Source of the DNA: Streptomyces ficellus
GTDB taxonomy: Bacteria > Actinomycetota > Actinomycetes > Streptomycetales > Streptomycetaceae
Direction of reading: 5' to 3'
NCBI RefSeq assembly: GCF_030406405.1
Contig: NZ_JAUEPL010000003.1
Coordinates: 62,001-126,000 of the forward strand
Length of the DNA stretch: 64,000 nt
In this document: piece by piece, positions 1 to 6,618 of the stretch
How the letters are laid out: every line of letters starts with the position of its first letter
Numbering within the stretch: position 1 is the first letter of the stretch
Notes under the pieces: model-generated
Seen by the model: the letters and a program-made list of their open reading frames with translations, nothing else
Databases searched by the model: none
Told to the model about the DNA's origin: nothing
Program-made: the position numbers and the translations under genes

Positions 1-94
1 TCACGGGCCGCGCGCCCGGCGGCCCCGCCGACCGCCGCCACGGGTGTGGCCGACCGCCTCGAACGACCGCTGATTTCCGGCGTACGCTGAGGGT

Positions 95-424
95 ATGAGC
101 ACCGCCCCCACCCCCGGACCGCGCGATGCGAAGGCCGAATCAGCGCCTGAGGAAGAGAAGAATCCACACAATCCGGAGAACCTGAAGAGTCCAAGCAGTC
201 CGGACGATCCGAGCAGTCCGCAGAGCAGTCCGCAGAGCACTCCGAACAGCCCGGACGGGCCGGAGAGTCCCAAGAAGAGGAAACCGGCGCTGATCTTCGA
301 CGATCCGCTGGACCAACAGTCCGCGGACGATACGGGCCGTGGGTGGGGTGAGCGGCCTCCCGTCGGCGACAGCGCCGCCGACCTCGCGCGTTTCCTTGAC
401 GAGAAGCCGCCGCACCACCTCTGA
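95..424 (+). CDS. Small disordered conserved-looking hypothetical protein
   Basis: A 109-residue soluble protein with no signal peptide or membrane segment. Residues 1-75 are very rich in Ser, Pro, Asn, Asp and Glu and look disordered. The last 35 residues (RGWGE, then DLARFLDEKPPHHL) look folded or conserved and probably carry the function. The ATG follows GAGGGT closely. It converges on mscL, whose stop lies 10 bp away. I recognise no domain and assign no function. The coding call rests on GC bias, the clean start and the ordered C-terminus; the reverse frame across it is also open and is judged a shadow. Confidence 0.7.
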   Translation: MSTAPTPGPRDAKAESAPEEEKNPHNPENLKSPSSPDDPSSPQSSPQSTPNSPDGPESPKKRKPALIFDDPLDQQSADDTGRGWGERPPVGDSAADLARFLDEKPPHHL

Positions 425-434
425 GCCGGCGGCC

Positions 435-914
435 TTACGGGGTGCCGCGCCCCGAGCCCCCGCGCTGTGAGACGAGGGCGTCGCGGATCTCCTTGAGCAC
501 CTCCAGCTCGGTGACTTCCAGGGTTTCCTCCACGCCCTTCTTCTGCTTCTCCAGTGCCGCGCGCCGCGCCAGGTACTTGGCCATGGGCAGCACCATCAGG
601 AAGTAGACGATCGCCGCGGTGATGAGGAAGCTGAGCGTGGCGCTGAGCACCGAGCCCCACAGGATTGTGACGCCGCTGACGACCTCCCCACTGGCGTTCA
701 CCTCGCACGGGCCCTTCAGGCAGGCCCGGTAGCCGTCCAGGTTCTGGGTGCCGAAGGCGCCGACGATCGGGCTGATCACTCCCTTGACGATCGCGTTCAC
801 GATGTTGGTGAACGCGGCGCCGATGACCACCGCGACCGCCAGGTCGATCACGTTCCCGCGCATGAGGAAGGCCTTGAAGCCCTCCAGCAAGCTCTGATTC
901 TTCTCCTGGCTCAC
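435..914 (-). CDS. mscL: Large-conductance mechanosensitive channel MscL
   Basis: MscL forms a homopentameric pore in the membrane that opens under tension and releases solutes during hypo-osmotic shock. The protein begins (M)SQEKNQSLLEGFKAFLMRGN, continues with the TM1 motif DLAVAVVIGAAFTNIV, a periplasmic loop with two Cys, TM2 (SFLITAAIVYFLMVLPM) and a charged cytoplasmic helix. At about 159 residues it is near the usual family size with a somewhat longer tail. Two adjacent GTG codons lie at 917 and 914; AAAGG is 7 nt before the second, so 914 was chosen. An upstream ATG at 953 has no ribosome binding site. It is monocistronic, facing the small disordered gene. Confidence 0.95.
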   Translation of the reverse strand: MSQEKNQSLLEGFKAFLMRGNVIDLAVAVVIGAAFTNIVNAIVKGVISPIVGAFGTQNLDGYRACLKGPCEVNASGEVVSGVTILWGSVLSATLSFLITAAIVYFLMVLPMAKYLARRAALEKQKKGVEETLEVTELEVLKEIRDALVSQRGGSGRGTP

Positions 915-1025
915 CACGGTGCCTTTCGTCGCATGTGCAGTTGGCGGAGCCATTAGGCCGTGCGCCGCACACCACCGTCCAATCCGTGCACAGCGAAAGG
1001 GGACGTGACAGGCAAACGGTGCGGC

Positions 1026-1688
1026 TCAGCACAGGGTCACCGCCAGGCGGGACGTCGCACCCGCGCCGGCCAGCACCGCCGCGGTGGCACGCGGGACGGA
1101 GAGGACGACCAGCGCTCCACCCTCCGCGGAGGCCTCGGGTGCCCGCGGCACCTCGGCGACACGCACGCCCCCGGCCACCACCCGGGCCTTCGTCCCCTCA
1201 CCGGACGCCGGGTCGGGTGCGGCGATCACATCCACCCGGTCTCCCGGCCTCAGCAGCCGTACCGTCGCCCCGTCCGCGATCCGCACCGGGGCGGACACCC
1301 ACTCCATCGGCTTCCGCTCCTGCTGTGGCGCCGCGGCGGCCCGTGGCGCGCCCGTGTCGGCGAGCCCGCCGGCCCCCGAAGCGGCAAGCGCGGCCGCCGT
1401 CATGGCGAGCCCCGCCGCCATCGCCCGCCGCCTCCGCCGCAGGGCGCGCCGCAACCGGTGCCGCCCGCCGCGCACGCGCAGCGGTGCGAACTGCGGCACC
1501 CCGCACGGCTCGGGCACCGGAGAAACGAAGGGGGAAGCAGCGGAAGGAACCGCAGGAGGATCAGAGGGAGAAGAGCCAGCGGGAGAGGAACCAGAGGGAG
1601 AGGAACCAGAGGGAGAGGAACCAGAAGGAGAGGAACCAGAAGGAGAGGAACCAGAGGGATAAGAAGCGGAGAACGAGAGGGACGCCAT
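1026..1688 (-). CDS. SAF / RcpC-CpaB-like domain membrane protein
   Basis: About 220 residues: a low-complexity N-terminus with SGSSP repeats, a very basic stretch (RHRLRRALRRRRR), one hydrophobic Ala-rich membrane or signal segment, then a C-terminal SAF-type domain (PVRIADGATVRLLRPGDRVDVIAAPD...VVAGGVRVAEVPR). This matches the RcpC/CpaB-like proteins of Streptomyces, related in fold to pilus-assembly CpaB, but no pilus genes are nearby, so a role in pilus assembly is not supported. The start is uncertain: ATG 1688 follows AGGCGG; an in-frame ATG at 1811 and a GTG at 1844 would add up to 52 Arg-rich residues without a better ribosome site. A 15-bp minisatellite encodes the SGSSP region. Confidence 0.7.
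   Translation of the reverse strand: MASLSFSASYPSGSSPSGSSPSGSSPSGSSPSGSSPAGSSPSDPPAVPSAASPFVSPVPEPCGVPQFAPLRVRGGRHRLRRALRRRRRAMAAGLAMTAAALAASGAGGLADTGAPRAAAAPQQERKPMEWVSAPVRIADGATVRLLRPGDRVDVIAAPDPASGEGTKARVVAGGVRVAEVPRAPEASAEGGALVVLSVPRATAAVLAGAGATSRLAVTLC
1567..1656. repeat. 15-bp tandem repeat, six units, in frame
   Basis: Five near-identical copies of ggagaggaaccagag (1582-1656) plus one degenerate copy (1567-1581). On the minus strand each unit encodes the pentapeptide SGSSP in the N-terminal part of the SAF-domain protein. Because the unit is 15 bp, gain or loss of copies keeps the frame. Confidence 0.9.
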
Positions 1689-1853
1689 GGCAACCACCGC
1701 CTGCCGTGAGAGACCGGATCGAGAAGCAGCTCCGCCGGCTCTTCCGCCGACGTGCCTCACGATCCCGCGTCCCCGCCGATCCCGCTCGTGCCTGTGGATG
1801 ACCACCGGCATGTGGAAAACCCGCTCACCCGCCGGGGTGACCACCCGCCACGA

Positions 1854-2717
1854 TCACGGCAGTTCGATCCCCAGGTCCCAGCCGTCGTGCACCCGCGTGC
1901 ACAGGCACGAACGGCTCTCGGTCTCGGGCAGCGCGGCGACCGCGTCGAAGAGCACCTCGCGCAGCCGTCCCACGTTCTCGCCGAACACCCGCAGCACCTC
2001 GGTGTGCGAGACGCCGTCGCCCGTCTCCGCGCCCGCGTCCAGATCCGTGACCAGCGCCATCGACGTGTAGCAGAGCCCCAGCTCGCGGGCGAGCAGCGCC
2101 TCGGGGTGCCCGGTCATGCCCACCACCGACCAGCCCATCGCGGCGTGCCACTGGGACTCGGCCCGGGTCGAGAAGCGCGGGCCCTCTATGACCACCATGG
2201 TCCCGCCGTCCACCGCCTCCCAGCCCCGGCCGTGCGCCGCGGCCAGGGCGACCTTGCGGCCGTCGGGGCAGTAGGGGTCGGCGAAGGAGGTGTGCACGAC
2301 GTTCGGCACGGTGCCGTCCGGCAGCGGCTCGCCGTCGAAGAACGTCTGCGTGCGCGCCTTCGTACGGTCCACCAGCTGGTCCGGTACCAGCAGCGTGCCC
2401 GGTCCGTACTCCGGCCGCAGCCCGCCCACCGCGCACGGCCCCAGCACCTGCCGTACGCCGGCCGAACGCAGCGCCCACAGGTTGGCCCGGTAGTTGATCC
2501 GGTGCGGCGGCAGATGGTGGCCGCGCCCGTGCCGGGGCAGGAACACGACCCGCCGCCCGGCCAGCTCACCGAAGAACAACGAGTCGCTCGGGCTGCCGTA
2601 CGGGGTGGTCACCTCGACCTCGGTCACGTCCTCCAGGAAGGAGTAGAACCCCGAGCCGCCGATGACCCCGATGTCCGCGCCGTTCCCTGCGTTCCCTGCG
2701 TTCCCTGCGTTCGCCAT
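1854..2717 (-). CDS. mtnP: S-methyl-5'-thioadenosine phosphorylase family
   Basis: A purine-nucleoside phosphorylase-fold enzyme, 287 residues, that splits 5'-methylthioadenosine with phosphate to adenine and methylthioribose-1-phosphate, salvaging purine and methionine sulfur from polyamine and AdoMet metabolism. Visible family motifs: IGVIGGSGFYSF near the N-terminus (phosphate loop), LPRHGRGHHLPPHRINYRANLWAL, ACAVGGL-like VLGPCAVGGL, IEGPRFSTRAES, and GMTGHPEALLARELGLCYTSMALVTDLDAG (base-binding Asp region). The start at ATG 2717 places a short NAGNAGNAGN leader before the fold, encoded by a 9-bp repeat. It may prefer another nucleoside; MTA, inosine and guanosine enzymes share this fold. 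It sits downstream of fmdB but beyond a terminator. Confidence 0.9.
   Translation of the reverse strand: MANAGNAGNAGNGADIGVIGGSGFYSFLEDVTEVEVTTPYGSPSDSLFFGELAGRRVVFLPRHGRGHHLPPHRINYRANLWALRSAGVRQVLGPCAVGGLRPEYGPGTLLVPDQLVDRTKARTQTFFDGEPLPDGTVPNVVHTSFADPYCPDGRKVALAAAHGRGWEAVDGGTMVVIEGPRFSTRAESQWHAAMGWSVVGMTGHPEALLARELGLCYTSMALVTDLDAGAETGDGVSHTEVLRVFGENVGRLREVLFDAVAALPETESRSCLCTRVHDGWDLGIELP
2682..2708. repeat. 9-bp tandem repeat, three units, in frame
   Basis: Three perfect copies of gttccctgc directly after the start codon of the methylthioadenosine phosphorylase gene, encoding (AGN)n on the minus strand. The unit length preserves frame, so copy number could vary without inactivating the enzyme. 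Confidence 0.85.
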
Positions 2718-2751
2718 GCGGCTCACCCTAACGGGGCCCGGATATGCCGAG

Positions 2752-2778
2752 GACCCCGCCGTGGGAAACGGCGGGGTC
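2752..2778 (-). terminator. Terminator hairpin after fmdB-like gene
   Basis: Perfect 10-bp stem gaccccgccg / cggcggggtc with a 7-nt loop, 41 bp beyond the stop codon of the FmdB-family gene and upstream of the phosphorylase start. There is no T tract, as is common in Streptomyces. Confidence 0.65.
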
Positions 2779-2818
2779 ACGGAAAGTGGATCAGGCAAAG
2801 CGGACCGGGGAGAGCCGA

Positions 2819-3160
2819 TCAGGCGGCGGTGCTGGAGCTTCCGGCCGTGCTCGACGTCGCGGACTTGGCCTTCGCATCCGAGGACGAGGAGCCCGACGAC
2901 GAGGAGTCCGAGGACGAGCTGGACGCGCTCGACGCGGCGGATCCGTTCGCCGGCTTCGATGCGGGCGTGCTGCTCGACGACGAACCGCGGCTGTCGTTGC
3001 GGTAGAAGCCGGAGCCCTTGAAGACAATGCCGACGGCGGAGAACACCTTCTTCAGGCGTCCCTGGCAGCTCGGGCACTCGGTCAGGGCGTCATCGGTGAA
3101 CTTCTGCACCGCCTCGAGGCCCTCGCCGCACTCGGTGCACTGGTACTGGTAGGTCGGCAC
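2819..3160 (-). CDS. FmdB-family zinc-ribbon protein, likely heat-shock regulated
   Basis: 113 residues. The N-terminal 55 residues are a FmdB/CxxC zinc ribbon (PTYQYQCTECGEGLEAVQKF...LTECPSCQGRLKKVFS...GIVFKGSGFYRNDSR) with two CxxC pairs that should bind one zinc. The rest is a Ser/Ala-rich low-complexity tail. The name comes from a regulator of formamide/amide genes; most members are of unknown function and may bind nucleic acid or protein. GTG 3160 was chosen because AGGAGG lies 7 nt before it. A CIRCE operator directly abuts this ribosome site, which predicts HrcA control and heat induction, an inference from the site alone. Confidence 0.85.
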   Translation of the reverse strand: MPTYQYQCTECGEGLEAVQKFTDDALTECPSCQGRLKKVFSAVGIVFKGSGFYRNDSRGSSSSSTPASKPANGSAASSASSSSSDSSSSGSSSSDAKAKSATSSTAGSSSTAA

Positions 3161-3171
3161 TTGTCTTCCTC

Positions 3172-3198
3172 CTGGCACTCTCACTCGATGAGTGCTAA
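3172..3198 (-). promoter_or_regulatory. CIRCE element (HrcA operator)
   Basis: Read on the minus strand the site is TTAGCACTC, nine bases, GAGTGCCAG. The CIRCE consensus is TTAGCACTC-N9-GAGTGCTAA, so the first half is perfect and the second has two mismatches; spacing is exactly nine. It lies in the presumed 5' leader of the FmdB-family gene with its last bases merging into the AGGAGG ribosome site, the usual CIRCE position between promoter and start codon. Confidence 0.85.
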
Positions 3199-3228
3199 CG
3201 ACAGTCCATACTGACGTATTCCGCTGGA

Positions 3229-4641
3229 TCAGTCCACCGTCACCGGCACGCGGTGACCGACGCCACGTGCCACGGTCCGGCCCGCAGGGCGCGGAGCCAG
3301 CCGCGACCGGAGCGCCACCAGGGTGGTCAGCGCCAGGGCCGTGCCGGCCAGCGGTACCAGGAAACCGGCGCTCGCGCCGTATCCGTCCGCGAGCCGGCCG
3401 GACACCGTCACGGCGGCAGCCTGGCCCAGCGCCACGGCGCCGGTCAGCCAGGTGAACGCCTCGGTACGGGCGGACGCCGGCACCAGGGACTCGACCAGCG
3501 TGTAGCCGCTGATCAGGGCCGGCGCGATGCACAGGCCGACGACCAGGCCCAGGGCGCCGAGCAGGGCCACGGAGTGCACGGACCACAGCAGCGAGGCGGC
3601 CACGGTCAGTCCCGCGTACCCGAGGACCAGCCGGTGCCGGGGGCCGCTCTTCCAGGCGATGGCGCCGACGGCGAGGCCGGCCAGCATGTTGCCCGCGGCG
3701 AAGAGCCCGTACAGCAGGCCGTTCATGCCCGGCTGGCCGATCTCCTCGGTGAACGCGGTCAGCGAGACCTGCATACCGCCGAAGACCGATCCGATGCCCA
3801 GGAAGGCCACAGCCAGGACGCGCACGCCCGGCACGGACAGGGCGGAAACGCGCTCCACGCGCGCGTGGGCACCGGCGGCGTACCCGTGTGCGGGCTGAGT
3901 ACCGCGCTGCGCGGCGAACAGCAGGCCGCCGGCCAGCGTCAGCGACGCTTCGGCGATCAGGCCGGCGGCCGGGTGGACGCCGGTGCACAGGGCGGTCGCC
4001 AGCACGGGGCCCACCACGAACGTGAACTCGTCCGTCACGGACTCGAAGGCCGCCGCCGTCGACATCAGCGGGGAGCCCTCCAGCTTCGCGGCCCAGCGGG
4101 ACCGCACCATGGGCCCGACCTGCGGCACGGAGGCGCCGGTCGGCACCGCCGCCGCGAACAGGACCCACAGGGGGGCATCGGCCAGCGCCAGCGCCGTCAG
4201 CGCCGACACCGACACGGTGTGCACCAGTACGCCGGGGACCAGGACGGCACGCTGTCCGAAGCGGTCGGCGAGCTTGCCGCTCTGCGGCGCGAACAGGGCC
4301 ATGGAGACACCGGTGAACGCCGCGACGGCGCCGGCGCTGCCGTACGAACCGGTGGTGTGCTGCACCAGCAGGACGATGCCGATGGTGAGCATCGCGAAGG
4401 GCTGCCGCGCCGCGAAACCGGGCAGCAGGAACGTCCAGGCGCCGGAAGTGCGCAGCAGCTGCCCATAGCCGGGACGCTTCCCGGAAGCCCCGGAAGCCCC
4501 GGAAGCCCCGGAAGCCCCGGAAGCCCCGGAAGCCCCGGACGACGCCGCCGCGCCGGATGACGCGGAAGCCCCGGTTGACGCCGGAGTCCCGGGCGTCGAC
4601 GCCCCGGACGTCGAAGCGTCAGAAGTGACCGTGGATGCCAC
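3229..4641 (-). CDS. Major facilitator superfamily transporter
   Basis: 470 residues with about twelve hydrophobic segments in two bundles, a pattern of MFS drug or metabolite exporters. The loop after TM2 reads LFAPQSGKLADRFGQRAV, a clear variant of the MFS motif G-x-x-x-D-R-x-G-R-R. The first 65 residues are an unusual Ser/Gly/Ala-rich cytoplasmic leader with SGA repeats encoded by a 9-bp minisatellite. The start at GTG 4641 has AGAAAGG 8 nt upstream; the upstream ATG at 4740 lacks a ribosome site. The substrate cannot be read from the sequence. It is monocistronic and its stop lies 30 bp from the CIRCE site of the neighbouring gene. Confidence 0.88.
   Translation of the reverse strand: MASTVTSDASTSGASTPGTPASTGASASSGAAASSGASGASGASGASGASGASGKRPGYGQLLRTSGAWTFLLPGFAARQPFAMLTIGIVLLVQHTTGSYGSAGAVAAFTGVSMALFAPQSGKLADRFGQRAVLVPGVLVHTVSVSALTALALADAPLWVLFAAAVPTGASVPQVGPMVRSRWAAKLEGSPLMSTAAAFESVTDEFTFVVGPVLATALCTGVHPAAGLIAEASLTLAGGLLFAAQRGTQPAHGYAAGAHARVERVSALSVPGVRVLAVAFLGIGSVFGGMQVSLTAFTEEIGQPGMNGLLYGLFAAGNMLAGLAVGAIAWKSGPRHRLVLGYAGLTVAASLLWSVHSVALLGALGLVVGLCIAPALISGYTLVESLVPASARTEAFTWLTGAVALGQAAAVTVSGRLADGYGASAGFLVPLAGTALALTTLVALRSRLAPRPAGRTVARGVGHRVPVTVD
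4483..4536. repeat. 9-bp tandem repeat, six units, in frame
   Basis: Six perfect copies of ggaagcccc, encoding SGASGASGA on the minus strand in the cytoplasmic N-terminal leader of the MFS transporter, just before its first membrane segment. Confidence 0.9.
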
Positions 4642-4895
4642 GGCCCGTGCCTTTCTGCCGCCTGGTAGCGCTCCCCTGGGTGTCGGGAGCCGCCGAGAGC
4701 TGTCCTCTTGCGCGGAACTGCGGTAGATGCCGGGCCCCACTCGGGAGGGGCGTCACCGGCCGCCATACGGTCGCGCCAGCTCTGCGTCAGGCAGAGTTGG
4801 TCGATCAGTGTGCCTTCATGATACAGGGGAGAGCGGGTGTGGTCCCTGTGAAATTGCCAATACGGGCGAGTCCACACCTCCGATTAACCGGACGT

Positions 4896-6416
4896 TCACC
4901 TTCCAGCGCCGCCGGTCCCCAGCCAGCCGGCCAGCTTGCCGCCCTGTCCGACCGCCCGCAGCCGCCTCTCGGCCGCGTCCCGCACCGGATCCGTCGCCAC
5001 CACCAGCAGCTCGTCCCCGCGCCGCAGCACGGTCGTCGGCGCCGGTACGAAGCTGGTTCCGTCCCGTACGACGAGGGTGACGGCCGCCCCCTGGGGCAGC
5101 CGTAGCTCCGCGACCTCCACGCCGTGCATCTTGGAGCCCTCGGGGATGGCCACGGACAGCAGGTGCCCGCCGAGCCGCTCCAGGGGGGCCGATTCCACGC
5201 CCAGGTCCGCTGCCCCGGCCGAGTCGCCCAGCCGCAGCGCCCTGGCCAGCCAGGGCAGCGTCGGGCCCTGCACCAGCGTGTAGACGACCACCAGGATGAA
5301 GACGATATTGAAGATCTTCTTGCTGCCCTCGATCCCGGACACCATGGGGATGGTCGCCAGAATGATGGGCACCGCGCCGCGCAGCCCCGCCCAGGACATC
5401 AGCGCCTGCTCCTGCCAGGGGATCCGGAACGGCATCAGGCTCACGAAAACGGACAGGGGCCGCGCCACCGCCGTCAGCACCAGTCCGACCATCACCGCCG
5501 GCCAGAAGTCCTCGACCAGCTCGTGCGGGGTCACGAGCAGGCCCAGCAGCACGAACATGCCGATCTGGGCGATCCAGCCCAGCCCCTCGGCGAAACCGCG
5601 GTTGGCGGGCGCGTGCGGCAGCTTGGCGTTGCCCAGGACCACCGAGGCGAGATAGACCGCCAGGAAGCCGCTGCCGTGGGCCATGGCGCCGGCCGCGTAC
5701 GCCACCACGGCGATGGCCATCACGGCGATCGGGTAGAGGCCGGAGGCGGGCAGGGCCACATGCCGCAGCCCGTACGAGCCGAGGAGGCCCACCGCCAGTC
5801 CGATGCCCGCGCCGATGGCCAGTTCCAGCACGATGGTGCCGAGCAGCGCGTACCAGGTGTCGACCGGACCGGCCGTCGAGAAGGCCACCACAAGGATCAG
5901 GACAGGGGCGTCGTTGAAGCCGGACTCCGCCTCAAGGGCGCCGGTCACGCGCGAAGGGAGGGGCACTTTGCGCAGGACGGAGAAGACGGCGGCGGCGTCC
6001 GTCGAGGAGACGACCGCGCCGATGATCAGCGACTGCCGCCATTCCAGGCCGACCAGGTAGTGCGCCGCCGTGGCGGTGACGCCCACGCTCACCGCGACGC
6101 CGGCGGTCGACAGCACGGCCGCCGCGGGCAACGCGGGTTTGATCTCCTTCCACTGGGTGCCCAGGCCGCCCTCGGCCAGGATCACCACAAGCGCGGCATA
6201 GCCGATCACCTGGGTCAATTCGGCATTGTCGAAGGCGACGTTGCCGATCCCGTCCTGCCCGATGGCGACCCCGATCCCGAGGTACAGCAGCAGGCTGGGG
6301 AGCCCGCTGCGGGACGAGACACGCACCGCCGCGACGGCGACGAGCAGCACGAGCGAGCAGATGAGCAGGAGTTCGTTGAGCTGGTGGACAGTCAGTGGCC
6401 GATCCTTTCCTGACAT
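4896..6416 (-). CDS. Cation:proton antiporter with TrkA-C domain (CPA1, NhaP2/CvrA type)
   Basis: 506 residues. About 390 residues of membrane domain (starting HQLNELLLICSLVLLVAVAAVRVSSRSGLPSLLLYLGIGVAIGQDG) carry the antiporter signature GAVVSSTDAAAVFSVLR and the downstream acidic ESGFNDAPVLILV motif, both needed for ion exchange. The C-terminal 110 residues contain a TrkA-C/RCK_C-like fold (SKMHGVEVAELRLPQGAAVTLVVRDG) that binds a regulatory ligand. It probably exchanges K+ or Na+ for H+ in pH and osmotic balance. The start is uncertain: ATG 6416 has no ribosome site, while a CTG at 6395 gives (M)TVHQLNEL and lies 7 nt after GGAAAGGAT. Confidence 0.9.
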   Translation of the reverse strand: MSGKDRPLTVHQLNELLLICSLVLLVAVAAVRVSSRSGLPSLLLYLGIGVAIGQDGIGNVAFDNAELTQVIGYAALVVILAEGGLGTQWKEIKPALPAAAVLSTAGVAVSVGVTATAAHYLVGLEWRQSLIIGAVVSSTDAAAVFSVLRKVPLPSRVTGALEAESGFNDAPVLILVVAFSTAGPVDTWYALLGTIVLELAIGAGIGLAVGLLGSYGLRHVALPASGLYPIAVMAIAVVAYAAGAMAHGSGFLAVYLASVVLGNAKLPHAPANRGFAEGLGWIAQIGMFVLLGLLVTPHELVEDFWPAVMVGLVLTAVARPLSVFVSLMPFRIPWQEQALMSWAGLRGAVPIILATIPMVSGIEGSKKIFNIVFILVVVYTLVQGPTLPWLARALRLGDSAGAADLGVESAPLERLGGHLLSVAIPEGSKMHGVEVAELRLPQGAAVTLVVRDGTSFVPAPTTVLRRGDELLVVATDPVRDAAERRLRAVGQGGKLAGWLGTGGAGR

Positions 6417-6618
6417 GCGTGCCGGATCATTCCAGCCGGCGGTACTTCGTTACCTTACCTAATCATTAACGGTTCCTTGACGTCGCCTCCGGACCCGCGG
6501 CCCTCTCGCGACGGCGCCCGGAAAGGCGCCCTTACTGACACCGCGTCCGGGCCGGCCGGGCGCTGCGCCTATGGTTGCTCCAGCACTCCAGGACCAGCCT
6601 GCGCCTCGAAGGACAGCG

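Noticed and set aside
1-1032. Long minus-strand open frame covering the first kilobase
   Set aside because: It runs antisense to the small disordered gene and across MscL in another frame, has Arg/Gly-rich nonsense composition and no recognisable domain; a GC-rich shadow.
6443-6465. TTAGGTAAGGTAACG before the antiporter gene, resembling an iron (IdeR/DmdR) box
   Set aside because: Only the first half fits TTAGGTTAG; the second half is missing or shifted, so it does not form the needed palindrome.
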